Below the pieces are notes generated by a model that did not search any database, was not told the DNA's origin, and worked only from the letters and a program-made list of their open reading frames with translations. The translations under genes and the position numbers were made by a program. Positions 7,464 through 15,991 of a stretch of 33,686 nt of DNA are shown here, one piece after another. The DNA lies in the NCBI GenBank assembly GCA_021442555.1, contig JABUSV010000148.1:1-33686 (forward strand), given 5' to 3'. This DNA is from Pseudobutyrivibrio sp. (GTDB taxonomy: Bacteria > Bacillota > Clostridia > Lachnospirales > Lachnospiraceae). Positions within the stretch are counted from its first letter, which is position 1, and every line of letters begins with the position of its first letter.

Positions 7464-8379
7464 ACAAACCTCTTAACTTTAATTTTGATGGCAGACATCT
7501 GAATACCACGGTCTTGTGGAATCCTACAATCTCTCCATCTGCATGAACACACATAGGTCTGTCCATGACAATGTTCATTACGTGAAAATCAAAAAAATCT
7601 ATTCCCCGGCAGCCTCTGTGCTTACCCTTGATCAGCTTGAGCAACATCTCAAAGCAAAAGATTCTTGGGATATCGTGAGCTACTACAGCAGACAGCTGAC
7701 TGGAGGTTGGCTTGGCATATGGAACCATAGGGATTCCGCCTCCCTCATAAGCTCCATTCATGGCGGCAGCAAAGATTACACCTCTTACAGGTGACACATG
7801 TCCGTTGTAAGTGATGGTGGCATCAGCAAAGGGCATGGTAAAGATATCACCTACCGTTGTGATTCCGTAGGCTGCAGAACCTGCGTTAAACCTGTTGAGT
7901 AACTTTTTGAGCCTGCCCTCGTCTACCTGCTTGCACACCAAGGCATCCACTCCTATTCCAGAGCTGACACAAAACAGTCTGCTTCTTCCATCATCCGTGT
8001 CTACCTGGCCTAAGTCCACTCTAACACATCTGTCGTTTTCTAAAATTCTGTTTAGGATATCTTCATGACTACCTATTAGCCCAACACCTCTGGAAAAATC
8101 GTTAGCTGAGCCTGATGGAATATAACCTAACTCTACCCGCTCAAAATCTCTGATTCCATTGATCACTTCGTTGAGAGTACCATCTCCACCAAACACCACA
8201 AGCTTGATATCTTCATCAACAGATGTAATATCATGAGCCAGCTTGGTGGCATGTCCTACTCGTTCTGTTACGTGCAAATTATACTCTACATTTTTGGTCT
8301 TAAGAAGTGACTCTAACTCATCCCACGCTGCTGCAGCCGCGCCAGAGCCTGAATTCTTGTTTACGATAAACTCAAACAT
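7462..8379 (-). CDS. Diacylglycerol-kinase-family lipid kinase (YegS/DgkB-like)
   Basis: About 305 residues. The N-terminus MFEFIVNKNSGSG and the nucleotide-binding signature VFGGDGTLNEVING, followed by GYIPSGSANDFSRG, identify the DAG kinase catalytic domain family, whose members phosphorylate diacylglycerol or other membrane lipids with ATP. The frame extends six codons upstream, but GGGAG placed seven bases before the ATG at 8379 and the TGATG overlap with the preceding stop support this start. It is the last gene of the long glycan unit, right at the terminator. A link to recycling lipid products of glycan transfer is a guess; genes of this type also occur at random in operons. Confidence 0.88.
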   Translation of the reverse strand: MFEFIVNKNSGSGAAAAAWDELESLLKTKNVEYNLHVTERVGHATKLAHDITSVDEDIKLVVFGGDGTLNEVINGIRDFERVELGYIPSGSANDFSRGVGLIGSHEDILNRILENDRCVRVDLGQVDTDDGRSRLFCVSSGIGVDALVCKQVDEGRLKKLLNRFNAGSAAYGITTVGDIFTMPFADATITYNGHVSPVRGVIFAAAMNGAYEGGGIPMVPYAKPTSSQLSAVVAHDIPRIFCFEMLLKLIKGKHRGCRGIDFFDFHVMNIVMDRPMCVHADGEIVGFHKTVVFRCLPSKLKLRGL

Positions 8380-9962
8380 CATTCTTCTCCCATTGGCCAT
8401 GAATGTCTCCAGCGGTCATACCAGACTACATCCACATCATTTTTCCTAAGATACTTCGACAAATCCTTGGCTGTATAGTCTTCGCCTGTCATCAGCCACT
8501 CAGGGGCGTCAAATATAGCAACCTCTGGATCTACCAGTTCATAAAAACCTGTATTGGTTGGAATAGAATTATTTCCATGATGCGCCACCTGAAGATACTT
8601 GGCGGATAACTCATCACCATACATATCCATCATAAGCTGTGCCATCTTTTCAGTATGGCAATCGCTCATAAATAGCAAATCATCCTCACCTATCTGAAGC
8701 TTAAACACCAATGAACAGGTATTACCTATATCGTCCCAGCCATTTTCTATAGTTTTATCATCATAGGTATTAAAGAACTTGATATTTACATCATTATCGA
8801 TGGTTATCTCTTCGCCTCTTGTTACATGATGATATTCACTAACATATTTTTGTTCCTTGGCTATTTTTTCATAAGCCAGGAAATAATCTACATCATCCCA
8901 TTCGTATGCTTTCTCCAGAAAATAATCTCTGTCAAGAGGTGTATCATATACCACATCAACAGTGATATCATCACACTCTGTCATAATGTAGTTGAAAGCA
9001 CCAACATGATCCTGGTGATAATGGGTGATAATCCAGGCATCTACATGAGCTCCCATGGCTCTGATGTCGCTGGCGATGGAAGGACCATTTTTTGCAGTAC
9101 CACCATCAATAACTATCAGAGTGCCATCCTCATTGTTTTTAAGAAAATAACAGTTACCCTGATCATTGGATTCATCCTGATACTGCATCAGTACCCATTT
9201 AGGCTGATCCACCTTCAGGATGGCGTAGTTTCCAACTGTGCCTATTGTCTTGAATCTGTCATCTCTGTTATATGGCTTGACAGTACTTGCTGAAGCACTG
9301 ACCATGGCGTAATCCATGTCATAGCCAATAGCAGTCTCGTATACATAGTCTATATCTGGCTCTTTGCTTATAAGATAATCTGAGGTATGTTGCCAGTCAT
9401 AGCGACTGTACTGCTGCTTGAAGCCCGGTTCTATCTGTCTGAGATACACACTGTAATCCAAGGGAACCATGATTCCCACTCTGTCATCATCAGCCTTGGC
9501 CTGTTTTAGCTCCTTGGAAAAAAAGTCCTGAAGCTGATATATCTCCTGGGGAACCTTGGCAAGATTGTCTGCCTTTTGAAACCACAGTTCTCTGTAGACG
9601 GTATGCCCACAGATAACCATAACACCCATAAGACCAACAGCTATCAAAATCTTCTTAACCCCAGTCTGAGTGTTAATAAGGAGCACCAGTCCATATCCAA
9701 TAACCACCACTACAGGTACAAGATTAAACAGCTTGAGATAATAGCTGGTAAACATATCCTCGTAGAGGAATTTTCTTGCCACCCAAAGCATAACAGGGTT
9801 GTAGATGAATGCAAAAATCAGTACAGTATACCACAGAAACGCTGTGCGTTTAATCTTGTCTGTTGCCATGGCAAAAATAATAGCCAGACTCATGAAAAAG
9901 AATACGCAGTACCCAAAGTCACCCCACAGAGTCTCGGTAAGTGTCTTAAAAAACGAAAACAT
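8379..9962 (-). CDS. Membrane protein with C-terminal metallo-beta-lactamase-fold domain
   Basis: A 527-residue two-part protein. Residues 1-120 contain about four hydrophobic helices. Residues about 120-255 are soluble and resemble, from memory, the C-terminal part of DUF6077 proteins (KVPQEIYQL, then VPLDYSVYLRQIEPG). From about residue 258 an MBL domain begins: VIDGGT, then the metal motif THYHQDHVG at 313-321, MSDCH and VAHHGNN, like ComEC-type MBL domains. The motifs look intact, so metal-dependent hydrolase activity is plausible. The start overlaps the upstream DUF6077-like stop by TGATG, suggesting that the two genes are halves of one ancestral membrane protein, with an MBL domain added. 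The substrate is unknown. Confidence 0.78.
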   Translation of the reverse strand: MFSFFKTLTETLWGDFGYCVFFFMSLAIIFAMATDKIKRTAFLWYTVLIFAFIYNPVMLWVARKFLYEDMFTSYYLKLFNLVPVVVVIGYGLVLLINTQTGVKKILIAVGLMGVMVICGHTVYRELWFQKADNLAKVPQEIYQLQDFFSKELKQAKADDDRVGIMVPLDYSVYLRQIEPGFKQQYSRYDWQHTSDYLISKEPDIDYVYETAIGYDMDYAMVSASASTVKPYNRDDRFKTIGTVGNYAILKVDQPKWVLMQYQDESNDQGNCYFLKNNEDGTLIVIDGGTAKNGPSIASDIRAMGAHVDAWIITHYHQDHVGAFNYIMTECDDITVDVVYDTPLDRDYFLEKAYEWDDVDYFLAYEKIAKEQKYVSEYHHVTRGEEITIDNDVNIKFFNTYDDKTIENGWDDIGNTCSLVFKLQIGEDDLLFMSDCHTEKMAQLMMDMYGDELSAKYLQVAHHGNNSIPTNTGFYELVDPEVAIFDAPEWLMTGEDYTAKDLSKYLRKNDVDVVWYDRWRHSWPMGEE

Positions 9963-11005
9963 CAGGTCACCAATCCCCCATAAATCTTATAACTTAACAA
10001 CACGTACATCATAACCTGTACCAACGCAGGAAGTATACACACTGCAACATATTTCAGGCTTACTGATTTTTTTCTGTACAGACTCATTACTATATACATG
10101 GAAGCGCACAATATCAGCATAAGCCCTGTGCCAAGCATGGTAAAAGTAACTCCGCTTAGCGATATTATTAACAAAAGCAACAGCTGCTTTTTTTCATAAT
10201 TTTCTGAGAAAATGCGAGCCATCTCCAAAATAGCAAAAGGAATAACAACAGCCGCCAGAACAGCCTTGCCCTGCCATGCAGTAGCCAGCAGTCTGAATGA
10301 TATGGCATTATGACTGTATGAGCCAAATATTACAGCAATGGATACGATATCCATAAAAATCAGTCTGTTTTCTTCTGAATCTAAAAACAAAAAACTGGCG
10401 ATCAAATAAAAAACAATATATGCAAATACAAGAAATGCCACCGATAGAACAGTATGGCATACAACCGGTACTGACAGTCCACTTGTCTTGGCAAGATAAG
10501 CTGTATACGTAGACCAGGAATTCATGGAGGACTTTGGGATTACTCCTCTATATGTACCATCCAAGCTATAGCTTGCATTGATACGGTCAGATGTAATGGT
10601 ATCAACAGCACTTACCACATATTCATAGTCGTCGTAGGTCTGATTGGTAGCAGTATAAAATATGGCAAAGTACAGCTGTAATACAGCCAGTACTACAAAG
10701 ATTCCAAAATAAACCCACTCTGTCCTCCACTGAGGCAGTCGAATCTCAGGAGCTTTAAGTGGAACAGGTGATTTGATTAAAGACATAGCACACAATGCCA
10801 GTATAATTACACTGTACACAACGCACAGCACTGTAAAGCTGGCCTCAAAAGCCATAAGTGGAATATATACAACAAAAAAAATGGCCATACCAGACAGCAG
10901 GCCATAAACAATGTGCACTAATCCCCACTTATCACCGCTAACATATGCGATTAATCTGCCAAGCAAAAGTGGCACCACCACCAGGTGGATTAACATCATA
11001 ATCAT
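9962..11005 (-). CDS. Polytopic membrane protein, DUF6077-like N-terminal half
   Basis: A 347-residue integral membrane protein with about nine hydrophobic helices. Between helices 4 and 5 is a polar external-looking stretch containing NQTYDDYEYVVSAVDTI, with acidic residues where GT-C-like glycosyltransferases carry catalytic acids. DUF6077 proteins are usually longer with a soluble C-terminal region; this one ends after a short tail and the missing part appears to be the N-terminal 255 residues of the next gene. The start is the ATG one codon after the ACP stop; no Shine-Dalgarno is visible, so translation is probably coupled. The function is unrecognised; a role in glycan transfer or polymerisation at the membrane is possible given its neighbours. 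Confidence 0.72.
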   Translation of the reverse strand: MIMMLIHLVVVPLLLGRLIAYVSGDKWGLVHIVYGLLSGMAIFFVVYIPLMAFEASFTVLCVVYSVIILALCAMSLIKSPVPLKAPEIRLPQWRTEWVYFGIFVVLAVLQLYFAIFYTATNQTYDDYEYVVSAVDTITSDRINASYSLDGTYRGVIPKSSMNSWSTYTAYLAKTSGLSVPVVCHTVLSVAFLVFAYIVFYLIASFLFLDSEENRLIFMDIVSIAVIFGSYSHNAISFRLLATAWQGKAVLAAVVIPFAILEMARIFSENYEKKQLLLLLIISLSGVTFTMLGTGLMLILCASMYIVMSLYRKKSVSLKYVAVCILPALVQVMMYVLLSYKIYGGLVT

Positions 11006-11006
11006 A

Positions 11007-11234
11007 TTACTGATACTTTTCTACTAGACTAACAAGTGAAGCAATAGTGCTAAGGTTCTCTACCAAGAGGTCTTCGTCATCAACAGCGATGCCAAACGCC
11101 TCCTCCAGGCTAACAACAACCTCTACTGAAGACATGGAATCAAGTCCTATCTCCTTGAGATCAAAATCATCAGCATAGTCTGCTGCATCTACACTGAAAA
11201 CATCTGAAATAATCTGCTTAATCTGCTCTTTCAT
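11007..11234 (-). CDS. Acyl carrier protein (BtrI-like position)
   Basis: A 75-residue acidic ACP. The phosphopantetheine Ser is residue 33 in GLDSMSSVEVVVSLEEAFG. The start ATG overlaps the ATP-grasp ligase stop by one base (TAATG), tying its translation to that gene. With the ligase and the PLP decarboxylase it forms the same trio as BtrI, BtrJ and BtrK of butirosin synthesis, in which an amino acid is loaded on the ACP and decarboxylated there. I infer that it carries an amino-acid thioester rather than a fatty acyl chain. The alternative, a fatty-acyl or hydroxyacyl ACP, is less supported because no fatty-acid-type enzyme adjoins it. Confidence 0.92.
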   Translation of the reverse strand: MKEQIKQIISDVFSVDAADYADDFDLKEIGLDSMSSVEVVVSLEEAFGIAVDDEDLLVENLSTIASLVSLVEKYQ

Positions 11235-12520
11235 TATAAAATCTCCAAAATCTTATTATATTTTTCTTCAACCTGGGCTGCATCCTCTGCAACCAGATAT
11301 ATAAACACTCGACCTGCATCTCCTACACGTGCTCCTCTGATAGTCTCTGAGGTATATACGTGAGCGTCTTCATCAAGAGTTGATACAGCTTTGCTTACCT
11401 TGGCAAAACAATCCATATCTTCTGTCATGGCAAGCTTATGATAGAAGCTGAATAGTTGTTTACCTGGATGTCTGTCTGGTAAAAACGAAATATAAGTAGA
11501 CAGAGTATGTCTGCCGTTAATCTCTATAATAGGAATCAGGGTACCGTCCTTCAAAATCATGGCATCTATTCCAAGGATACCTACATATCCCATGTCATAG
11601 AGACCTTTACCTATGATCTCACCGCACTTAACGCACTCATCCTGAAGCTCCTTGGAAAAACGTGGCGGCATAACAGACCCGATATATACTACATCGTTGC
11701 ACATCTGCTCCTTGATGGAGAATACCTCTACAGTGCCATCAGCACCTACATATACCTGATAGTTAAGGTCGCAGAGCTTATCACACCACTGTTCCACCAG
11801 CCACTGTCTGTCTGTAGCATCCTTGAAAAATCTCTTGATGACCATCATGGTAGTCTTGAGCTTGCGCTCACTGTCCACAATCCAAAGACCTTTGCCGGAT
11901 GCGCCACAAGGCTCTTTGATAATAATACGACCATATTTTGCCAGATAATCAGATGCTACTGCTTCAAGCTCCTCCAAAGAAGAGACAATCTGTCCTGCTG
12001 ATACTGCCATGCCGTGTTCTATAGCAAATTTTCTTGAAAAAATCTTGTCGTTAATCGCCTTGTTGATATCATTAGGGCTGCCAAAAAGTGTAAGGCCAAG
12101 CTTTTTTGCAATACCTTCTTCAATAGTTGTTACACCATATGGTACAAATATCTTATCCTCTGTATCAGCTAACAAAGTCTTAATCTGTGCGATAAGATTA
12201 TCATCTTCTTCTACCAGATAGGAGATACCTCTAGTCTCGTCCTCTATACCAGGTGTAAGTATTGTAGGCAATGTAAAGCCCTGTGCCTCAAGTTCATCTA
12301 AGTAGGCCTGATCTGGCATGGTTCTTAGAATCATTATATCCTGTGGTCTGGTAATGAGAAGGTTCATCTCTTCCATGTGGTTTACAACCACGTCCCCTTT
12401 ACTATCCTTGATAGTAGCCTGTTCACCGTTCCAGTATGCCTCAAGTCCTATATTAAAAAGCCAGACTACTCTGGTAGAGTCAAGACCTCTTATATGTGAT
12501 AGTAGATTGAATGTCTTCAT
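11234..12520 (-). CDS. ATP-grasp ligase, candidate amino acid-ACP ligase (BtrJ-like)
   Basis: A 428-residue ATP-grasp enzyme. The glycine-rich ATP loop is IIKEPCGASGKGLWIV at about 200-215, and the metal/phosphate motif IPIIEINGRHT lies at about 329-339. The N-terminal 150 residues form a pre-ATP-grasp domain. Such enzymes join a carboxylate to a nucleophile via an acyl phosphate. In butirosin synthesis BtrJ attaches glutamate through its side-chain carboxyl to the ACP BtrI; similar length and the adjacent ACP and decarboxylase suggest the same chemistry here. The gene overlaps the decarboxylase by four bases (ATGA) and the ACP by one, so the three are translationally coupled. The amino acid substrate cannot be read by eye. 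Confidence 0.85.
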   Translation of the reverse strand: MKTFNLLSHIRGLDSTRVVWLFNIGLEAYWNGEQATIKDSKGDVVVNHMEEMNLLITRPQDIMILRTMPDQAYLDELEAQGFTLPTILTPGIEDETRGISYLVEEDDNLIAQIKTLLADTEDKIFVPYGVTTIEEGIAKKLGLTLFGSPNDINKAINDKIFSRKFAIEHGMAVSAGQIVSSLEELEAVASDYLAKYGRIIIKEPCGASGKGLWIVDSERKLKTTMMVIKRFFKDATDRQWLVEQWCDKLCDLNYQVYVGADGTVEVFSIKEQMCNDVVYIGSVMPPRFSKELQDECVKCGEIIGKGLYDMGYVGILGIDAMILKDGTLIPIIEINGRHTLSTYISFLPDRHPGKQLFSFYHKLAMTEDMDCFAKVSKAVSTLDEDAHVYTSETIRGARVGDAGRVFIYLVAEDAAQVEEKYNKILEIL

Positions 12521-13758
12521 AATGTATGCTGACCTCTAAGTAAAATATCTGCATCCTGGGATTCCCTAAGTACGATGACATCTTCGCCATCTATAAGGAC
12601 TTCAGCTGGAAGCTCATGTCCCAAGAAAAATACAGGGCTGTAGGTTAAACCATACGCACCAGAATTCTCGATTACTACATAATCGTCAGGGGCTATATTA
12701 GCATTAATCTCCACCTTTTGTCCAATAACGTCAAGAGGTGTACACAGTGGTCCTGTGATTGTAGTAACAGTCTTCTCCTCACCTTCTGGAAAAACATGAA
12801 GTGGAAAATTATTTCTTACAAAACGACCTAAAAATGCCGATGCTGAGTGGAAGGAAGAACCTCCATCACACACTACATACTTGGTTCCCTTGGACTCCTT
12901 GACATATAACACTCTGGTTATATACTCACCTGCAGTGGCAGTAAGGAAACGTCCACTCTCAAAAATAACCTCTGTATCTGCCAACACCTCTGCATAGGTT
13001 GCCTTAAGCTCCTTCATGGCAGCTGCTAAGGCATCTGTATCCAGTGGTGACTCGTTAGGGAAGTATTTTACTCCAAAGCCACCACCTACATTGAGGTATT
13101 TTAATCTAAAATCAAACTTCTCTGCCATGGCAGTGGCAAGTTTGATGCCATATTCTGTGTTAGATACTGCATCCTCATACATAAGAATCTCTGTACCCAT
13201 GTACATCTGAACGCCAATAAGCGTAACATGATTAAGCGCTAGAATCTCAGGAATTGCTGTGTCGATATCGGCCTCTTCTATTCCAAACTGTGAGCTGACA
13301 CCTGCCATCTTAATCTTGGCGTTGGAATAGCTTATAGCCGGGTTGATACGTACAGCTATAGGATAATTAACACCACGTTCTGATGCAATGGCATCTATAA
13401 GCTGTGCTTCTGCAACAGTCTCCACATTGATGACCTTGACTCCAATCTCCATGGCAAGACTTATCTCAGCTGCTGTCTTACCTGGGCTGGTAAACACAAT
13501 ATCCTGCCCTTCAAAGCCAGCCTTTACCGCTGTCTTAAGCTCTCCTGCTGATGCACACTCGATACCAAGTCCCTTGTTCCTAAAAATCTGGCATACTCCA
13601 ACTAATGGATTGGCCTTGATAGAATAGAATAATCTGGCGCCTGGTAGAATAGTGTTAAGCAAAATATCTGCATTTTTTTCAAATATCTGACGATTATATA
13701 CGTACAGCGGAGTGCCATACTTTTCTGCCAGTGTTGTAATTGTATTGTAATCTGTCAT
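12517..13758 (-). CDS. PLP-dependent decarboxylase, DAPDC/alanine racemase fold (BtrK-like)
   Basis: A 413-residue fold-type III PLP enzyme. The PLP lysine is Lys48 in YSIKANPL, followed by GIECASAGEL, the phosphate-binding LNVGGGFG at about 222-229, ESGRF at 267-271, and the C-terminal GPLCTPLD at 336-343 with a late conserved Tyr (GAYGLTYSP). It differs from diaminopimelate decarboxylases used for lysine: the usual H-x-H-I-G-S segment reads VQMYMGTE, and EPGR reads ESGR. BtrK, of the same fold, decarboxylates glutamyl-ACP to 4-aminobutyryl-ACP. Context with a ligase and ACP, and no lysine pathway genes nearby, supports an ACP-bound or unusual amino acid substrate. The start is the ATG five bases after the upstream stop. 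Confidence 0.85.
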   Translation of the reverse strand: MTDYNTITTLAEKYGTPLYVYNRQIFEKNADILLNTILPGARLFYSIKANPLVGVCQIFRNKGLGIECASAGELKTAVKAGFEGQDIVFTSPGKTAAEISLAMEIGVKVINVETVAEAQLIDAIASERGVNYPIAVRINPAISYSNAKIKMAGVSSQFGIEEADIDTAIPEILALNHVTLIGVQMYMGTEILMYEDAVSNTEYGIKLATAMAEKFDFRLKYLNVGGGFGVKYFPNESPLDTDALAAAMKELKATYAEVLADTEVIFESGRFLTATAGEYITRVLYVKESKGTKYVVCDGGSSFHSASAFLGRFVRNNFPLHVFPEGEEKTVTTITGPLCTPLDVIGQKVEINANIAPDDYVVIENSGAYGLTYSPVFFLGHELPAEVLIDGEDVIVLRESQDADILLRGQHTL

Positions 13759-13763
13759 AGCTC

Positions 13764-14552
13764 TTACTTTTCTATATGATTGAAGTCATAGAGATGTGCA
13801 CTGTCGTTGTTAATAATATCCATACACACTATCTCATAGACCTGCTTGGTATCCACAACCGTAAATCTTATATTGTTGATGAAATAATCCTTGGCAACAC
13901 CCAATTCTCTAAGTATAGGATTAAGCAGTCCCGACTTGTCCTTTGGATCCGCCTCGTAGTCTCGTACATACAGGCTGTAAGTACGGGTAGACTCATTGCC
14001 CTGTTCATCGATATACTGCCCTGTAAAGGCCTTGTCCAATCTGTAAGGCACACCTAATACCTGCTCTGCGTGATGCATTATGGTCATGCGAAGCATGGTA
14101 TCTTCAATGTCAATAACCAATACCTTGACATTCATCTTGAGAAAATCTTCAAAAATAGACCCCTCTCCAAAGGCATTCTTGTAATCCTTGGATGCAAAAA
14201 ACTGCTGATATTTGCCCCATACTGCAAAGGAATGTGTAGGACTGCTGGTTCGAATAAAGTCATTACGAACTCTGGCCGCATTGCCAAGTACTCCTACAGT
14301 GCCTGGAGTGTTTTTTATATCAAAAGTCTCTCCACTGCAGAATCCATAACAAAAAGTCGGAAATAAAAGTGTTCCCTCTGGACCTACCTTTTTTTGCATG
14401 GCTGTGATAAATGCATCTGGATCAAACTTCTCGTGAGCTCTTAGGGCTCCTCTTGTTAATCTGGTTATATCCGAAATTATATGATAGGTCCCTCCCTCTT
14501 CAAGAAAATCCATGAAGGAAGGAATATCGTTAAATCTTACTTGTTCTTCCAT
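13764..14552 (-). CDS. AAC(3)-fold N-acyltransferase (candidate aminoacyl-ACP:amino-sugar transferase)
   Basis: A 262-residue protein of the aminoglycoside 3-N-acetyltransferase fold. The family motif appears as RTSSPTHSFAVWGK at 101-114, with the putative catalytic His107, and HHAEQ at 160-164 matches the second conserved His. The early GTLLFPTFCYGF is also typical. Family members move acetyl from CoA to an amine; many homologues lie in glycan clusters and are not resistance enzymes. Here it lies five bases upstream of the ligase/decarboxylase/ACP genes and overlaps the flippase gene by 16 bases. I infer that it takes an aminoacyl group from the ACP pantetheine and attaches it to an amino sugar, possibly the 4-amine made by the LegC-like enzyme. 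A CoA donor is the main alternative. Confidence 0.82.
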   Translation of the reverse strand: MEEQVRFNDIPSFMDFLEEGGTYHIISDITRLTRGALRAHEKFDPDAFITAMQKKVGPEGTLLFPTFCYGFCSGETFDIKNTPGTVGVLGNAARVRNDFIRTSSPTHSFAVWGKYQQFFASKDYKNAFGEGSIFEDFLKMNVKVLVIDIEDTMLRMTIMHHAEQVLGVPYRLDKAFTGQYIDEQGNESTRTYSLYVRDYEADPKDKSGLLNPILRELGVAKDYFINNIRFTVVDTKQVYEIVCMDIINNDSAHLYDFNHIEK

Positions 14553-15991
14553 TTGACGTAAATAATAGCATAACTGCCCAGCACAGTAAACACAGACAGA
14601 ATCAGTGCCACCATAAAGCTAGGTATTATAAAATAAAATAGTATTCCTGGAATAACCACCATAAGAAGTGGCATCCAGCTCTTTTTTAACAGTTTTACAA
14701 CCGAATATCCAAATCTCTTGTTGAGCTTGAATATCAATAGCAGCGAATACAAAGCATAGCTTATTCCTGTACCCACCGCAACCATCTCTATAGTTCTATC
14801 CACCAACAGTACCAGGCCTGTTGAGAATGCTATGTTGAAAATGCACAGATAGATGGAGTTCATTATCAGTGAAATATTAAGCTTGAGCACACTGAAAATG
14901 TTGCCCAGTATCATGGTTGTTGAATAGATTGCTACACCAATGATAAGAATCTGGGATGCCGCATTACCATCTGTATATTTTGGCATGAATATCTGCACAA
15001 AAAGTGGCAATAGGTAAAACACACCTACACAGGCTCCACCAGTGAGAGTAGACACGATTCCTGTGTATTTTGCCGCCTCATCCAAAAGCTGCATCTCATC
15101 TCCTGTAGCCCCATACAGTCGACTAATCTTGTTATAAAATACACCCGATATAGTCTGAGGTATAAGCACCATGGTAGTAAAGCCCATAATAGGTACTGAA
15201 TACACACCCAGGTCGTATCTTGTCATGAATATCAGAATGACAAACTTGTCTACTGACGATACCAGTGTCCAAATCAAGGACTCAAACAGTAGTGGCAGAC
15301 CGCCTAATATCATACCCTTGATATAGGAAAAGTCAAGCTGAAAGTGCACATGCCTTATTGCATATTTTCCAAAGAAAATAATACCCAGCACTGCTGATGC
15401 AAAAGGCATCACATATAATCCGTAGTAACCCCACAGATTAATAGCCACAACACCCAATGCCATGGCTATACAGGTCCTTAAAAAGCCTGCTCCTGCAGAG
15501 TAGTTGTATTTGCCCTGTATTCTAGCTGTGCTGACACTGCAGTCATCTAAACACTTGACCAGAAGAATAACTGGCACTACTAGATACCCAAAGGCATAAT
15601 AATCTGACATATTGCCATGATAGATGATAGCAACAGCTACATCCACTACAAGCGTCACTATAAGGAACATACTGATAAGATATGAGAAAACACTGTTGCG
15701 CATCTTATCTGCATCCTCATAGTCCTTTCGTCCCAAGGCCTGTGGATAATCCCTGTTATATGAATTAAGAACACCAAGCTGTGCATATGTCAGATATGTC
15801 TGAAGCAACAGACAGGTAGAATAGATACCCATGTTATCTGGATTGACCAGCGATCTGGCATATACGTTAAATATAAAGGACATGGCCGAGCACACAACTG
15901 TGCTGGCTGTGACCAGGATAAAATCATATTTAGTTAGTAATGACCTTATTTTTGAAAACAAAATCAAAAACCCTTTTAGAAATCTTCCCAC
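14537..15991 (-). CDS. Wzx-type oligosaccharide flippase
   Basis: An integral membrane protein of about 484 residues with 12 to 14 hydrophobic helices throughout, in the polysaccharide-transporter/MATE-like fold. FIFNVYARSLVNPDNMGIYS near residues 40-60 and GLPLLFESLIWTLVSSVDKFVI at about 230-250 are typical of Wzx proteins. It exports undecaprenyl-linked oligosaccharides across the cytoplasmic membrane. The start is uncertain: the frame opens at GTG 15991, overlapping the NeuB-like gene by 16 bases, but a TTG at 15961 has AAAGGG at reasonable spacing. It is the only flippase in the window, so it likely serves the long locus. No obvious Wzy polymerase is identified nearby. Confidence 0.88.
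   Translation of the reverse strand: MGRFLKGFLILFSKIRSLLTKYDFILVTASTVVCSAMSFIFNVYARSLVNPDNMGIYSTCLLLQTYLTYAQLGVLNSYNRDYPQALGRKDYEDADKMRNSVFSYLISMFLIVTLVVDVAVAIIYHGNMSDYYAFGYLVVPVILLVKCLDDCSVSTARIQGKYNYSAGAGFLRTCIAMALGVVAINLWGYYGLYVMPFASAVLGIIFFGKYAIRHVHFQLDFSYIKGMILGGLPLLFESLIWTLVSSVDKFVILIFMTRYDLGVYSVPIMGFTTMVLIPQTISGVFYNKISRLYGATGDEMQLLDEAAKYTGIVSTLTGGACVGVFYLLPLFVQIFMPKYTDGNAASQILIIGVAIYSTTMILGNIFSVLKLNISLIMNSIYLCIFNIAFSTGLVLLVDRTIEMVAVGTGISYALYSLLLIFKLNKRFGYSVVKLLKKSWMPLLMVVIPGILFYFIIPSFMVALILSVFTVLGSYAIIYVKWKNK

Noticed and set aside
8826-9293. A 155-codon plus-strand open frame opposite the MBL gene
   Set aside because: It is antisense to a gene with intact metal motifs; its hydrophobic, isoleucine-rich translation is what reverse-strand reading of this region gives.
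11507-12001. A 164-codon plus-strand open frame opposite the ATP-grasp ligase gene
   Set aside because: It lies wholly inside a gene with clear ATP-grasp motifs on the other strand, has no ribosome binding site, and its translation shows no family motif.
12517-13758. Housekeeping diaminopimelate decarboxylase (lysA)
   Set aside because: The fold is right, but the HIGS and EPGR segments differ (MYMGTE, ESGR), no lysine genes are near, and it is coupled to an ATP-grasp ligase and an ACP.
13764-14552. Aminoglycoside resistance gene
   Set aside because: The AAC(3) fold is clear, but the gene is embedded and translationally placed in a glycan operon next to ACP, ligase and decarboxylase genes; a biosynthetic acyltransferase fits better.
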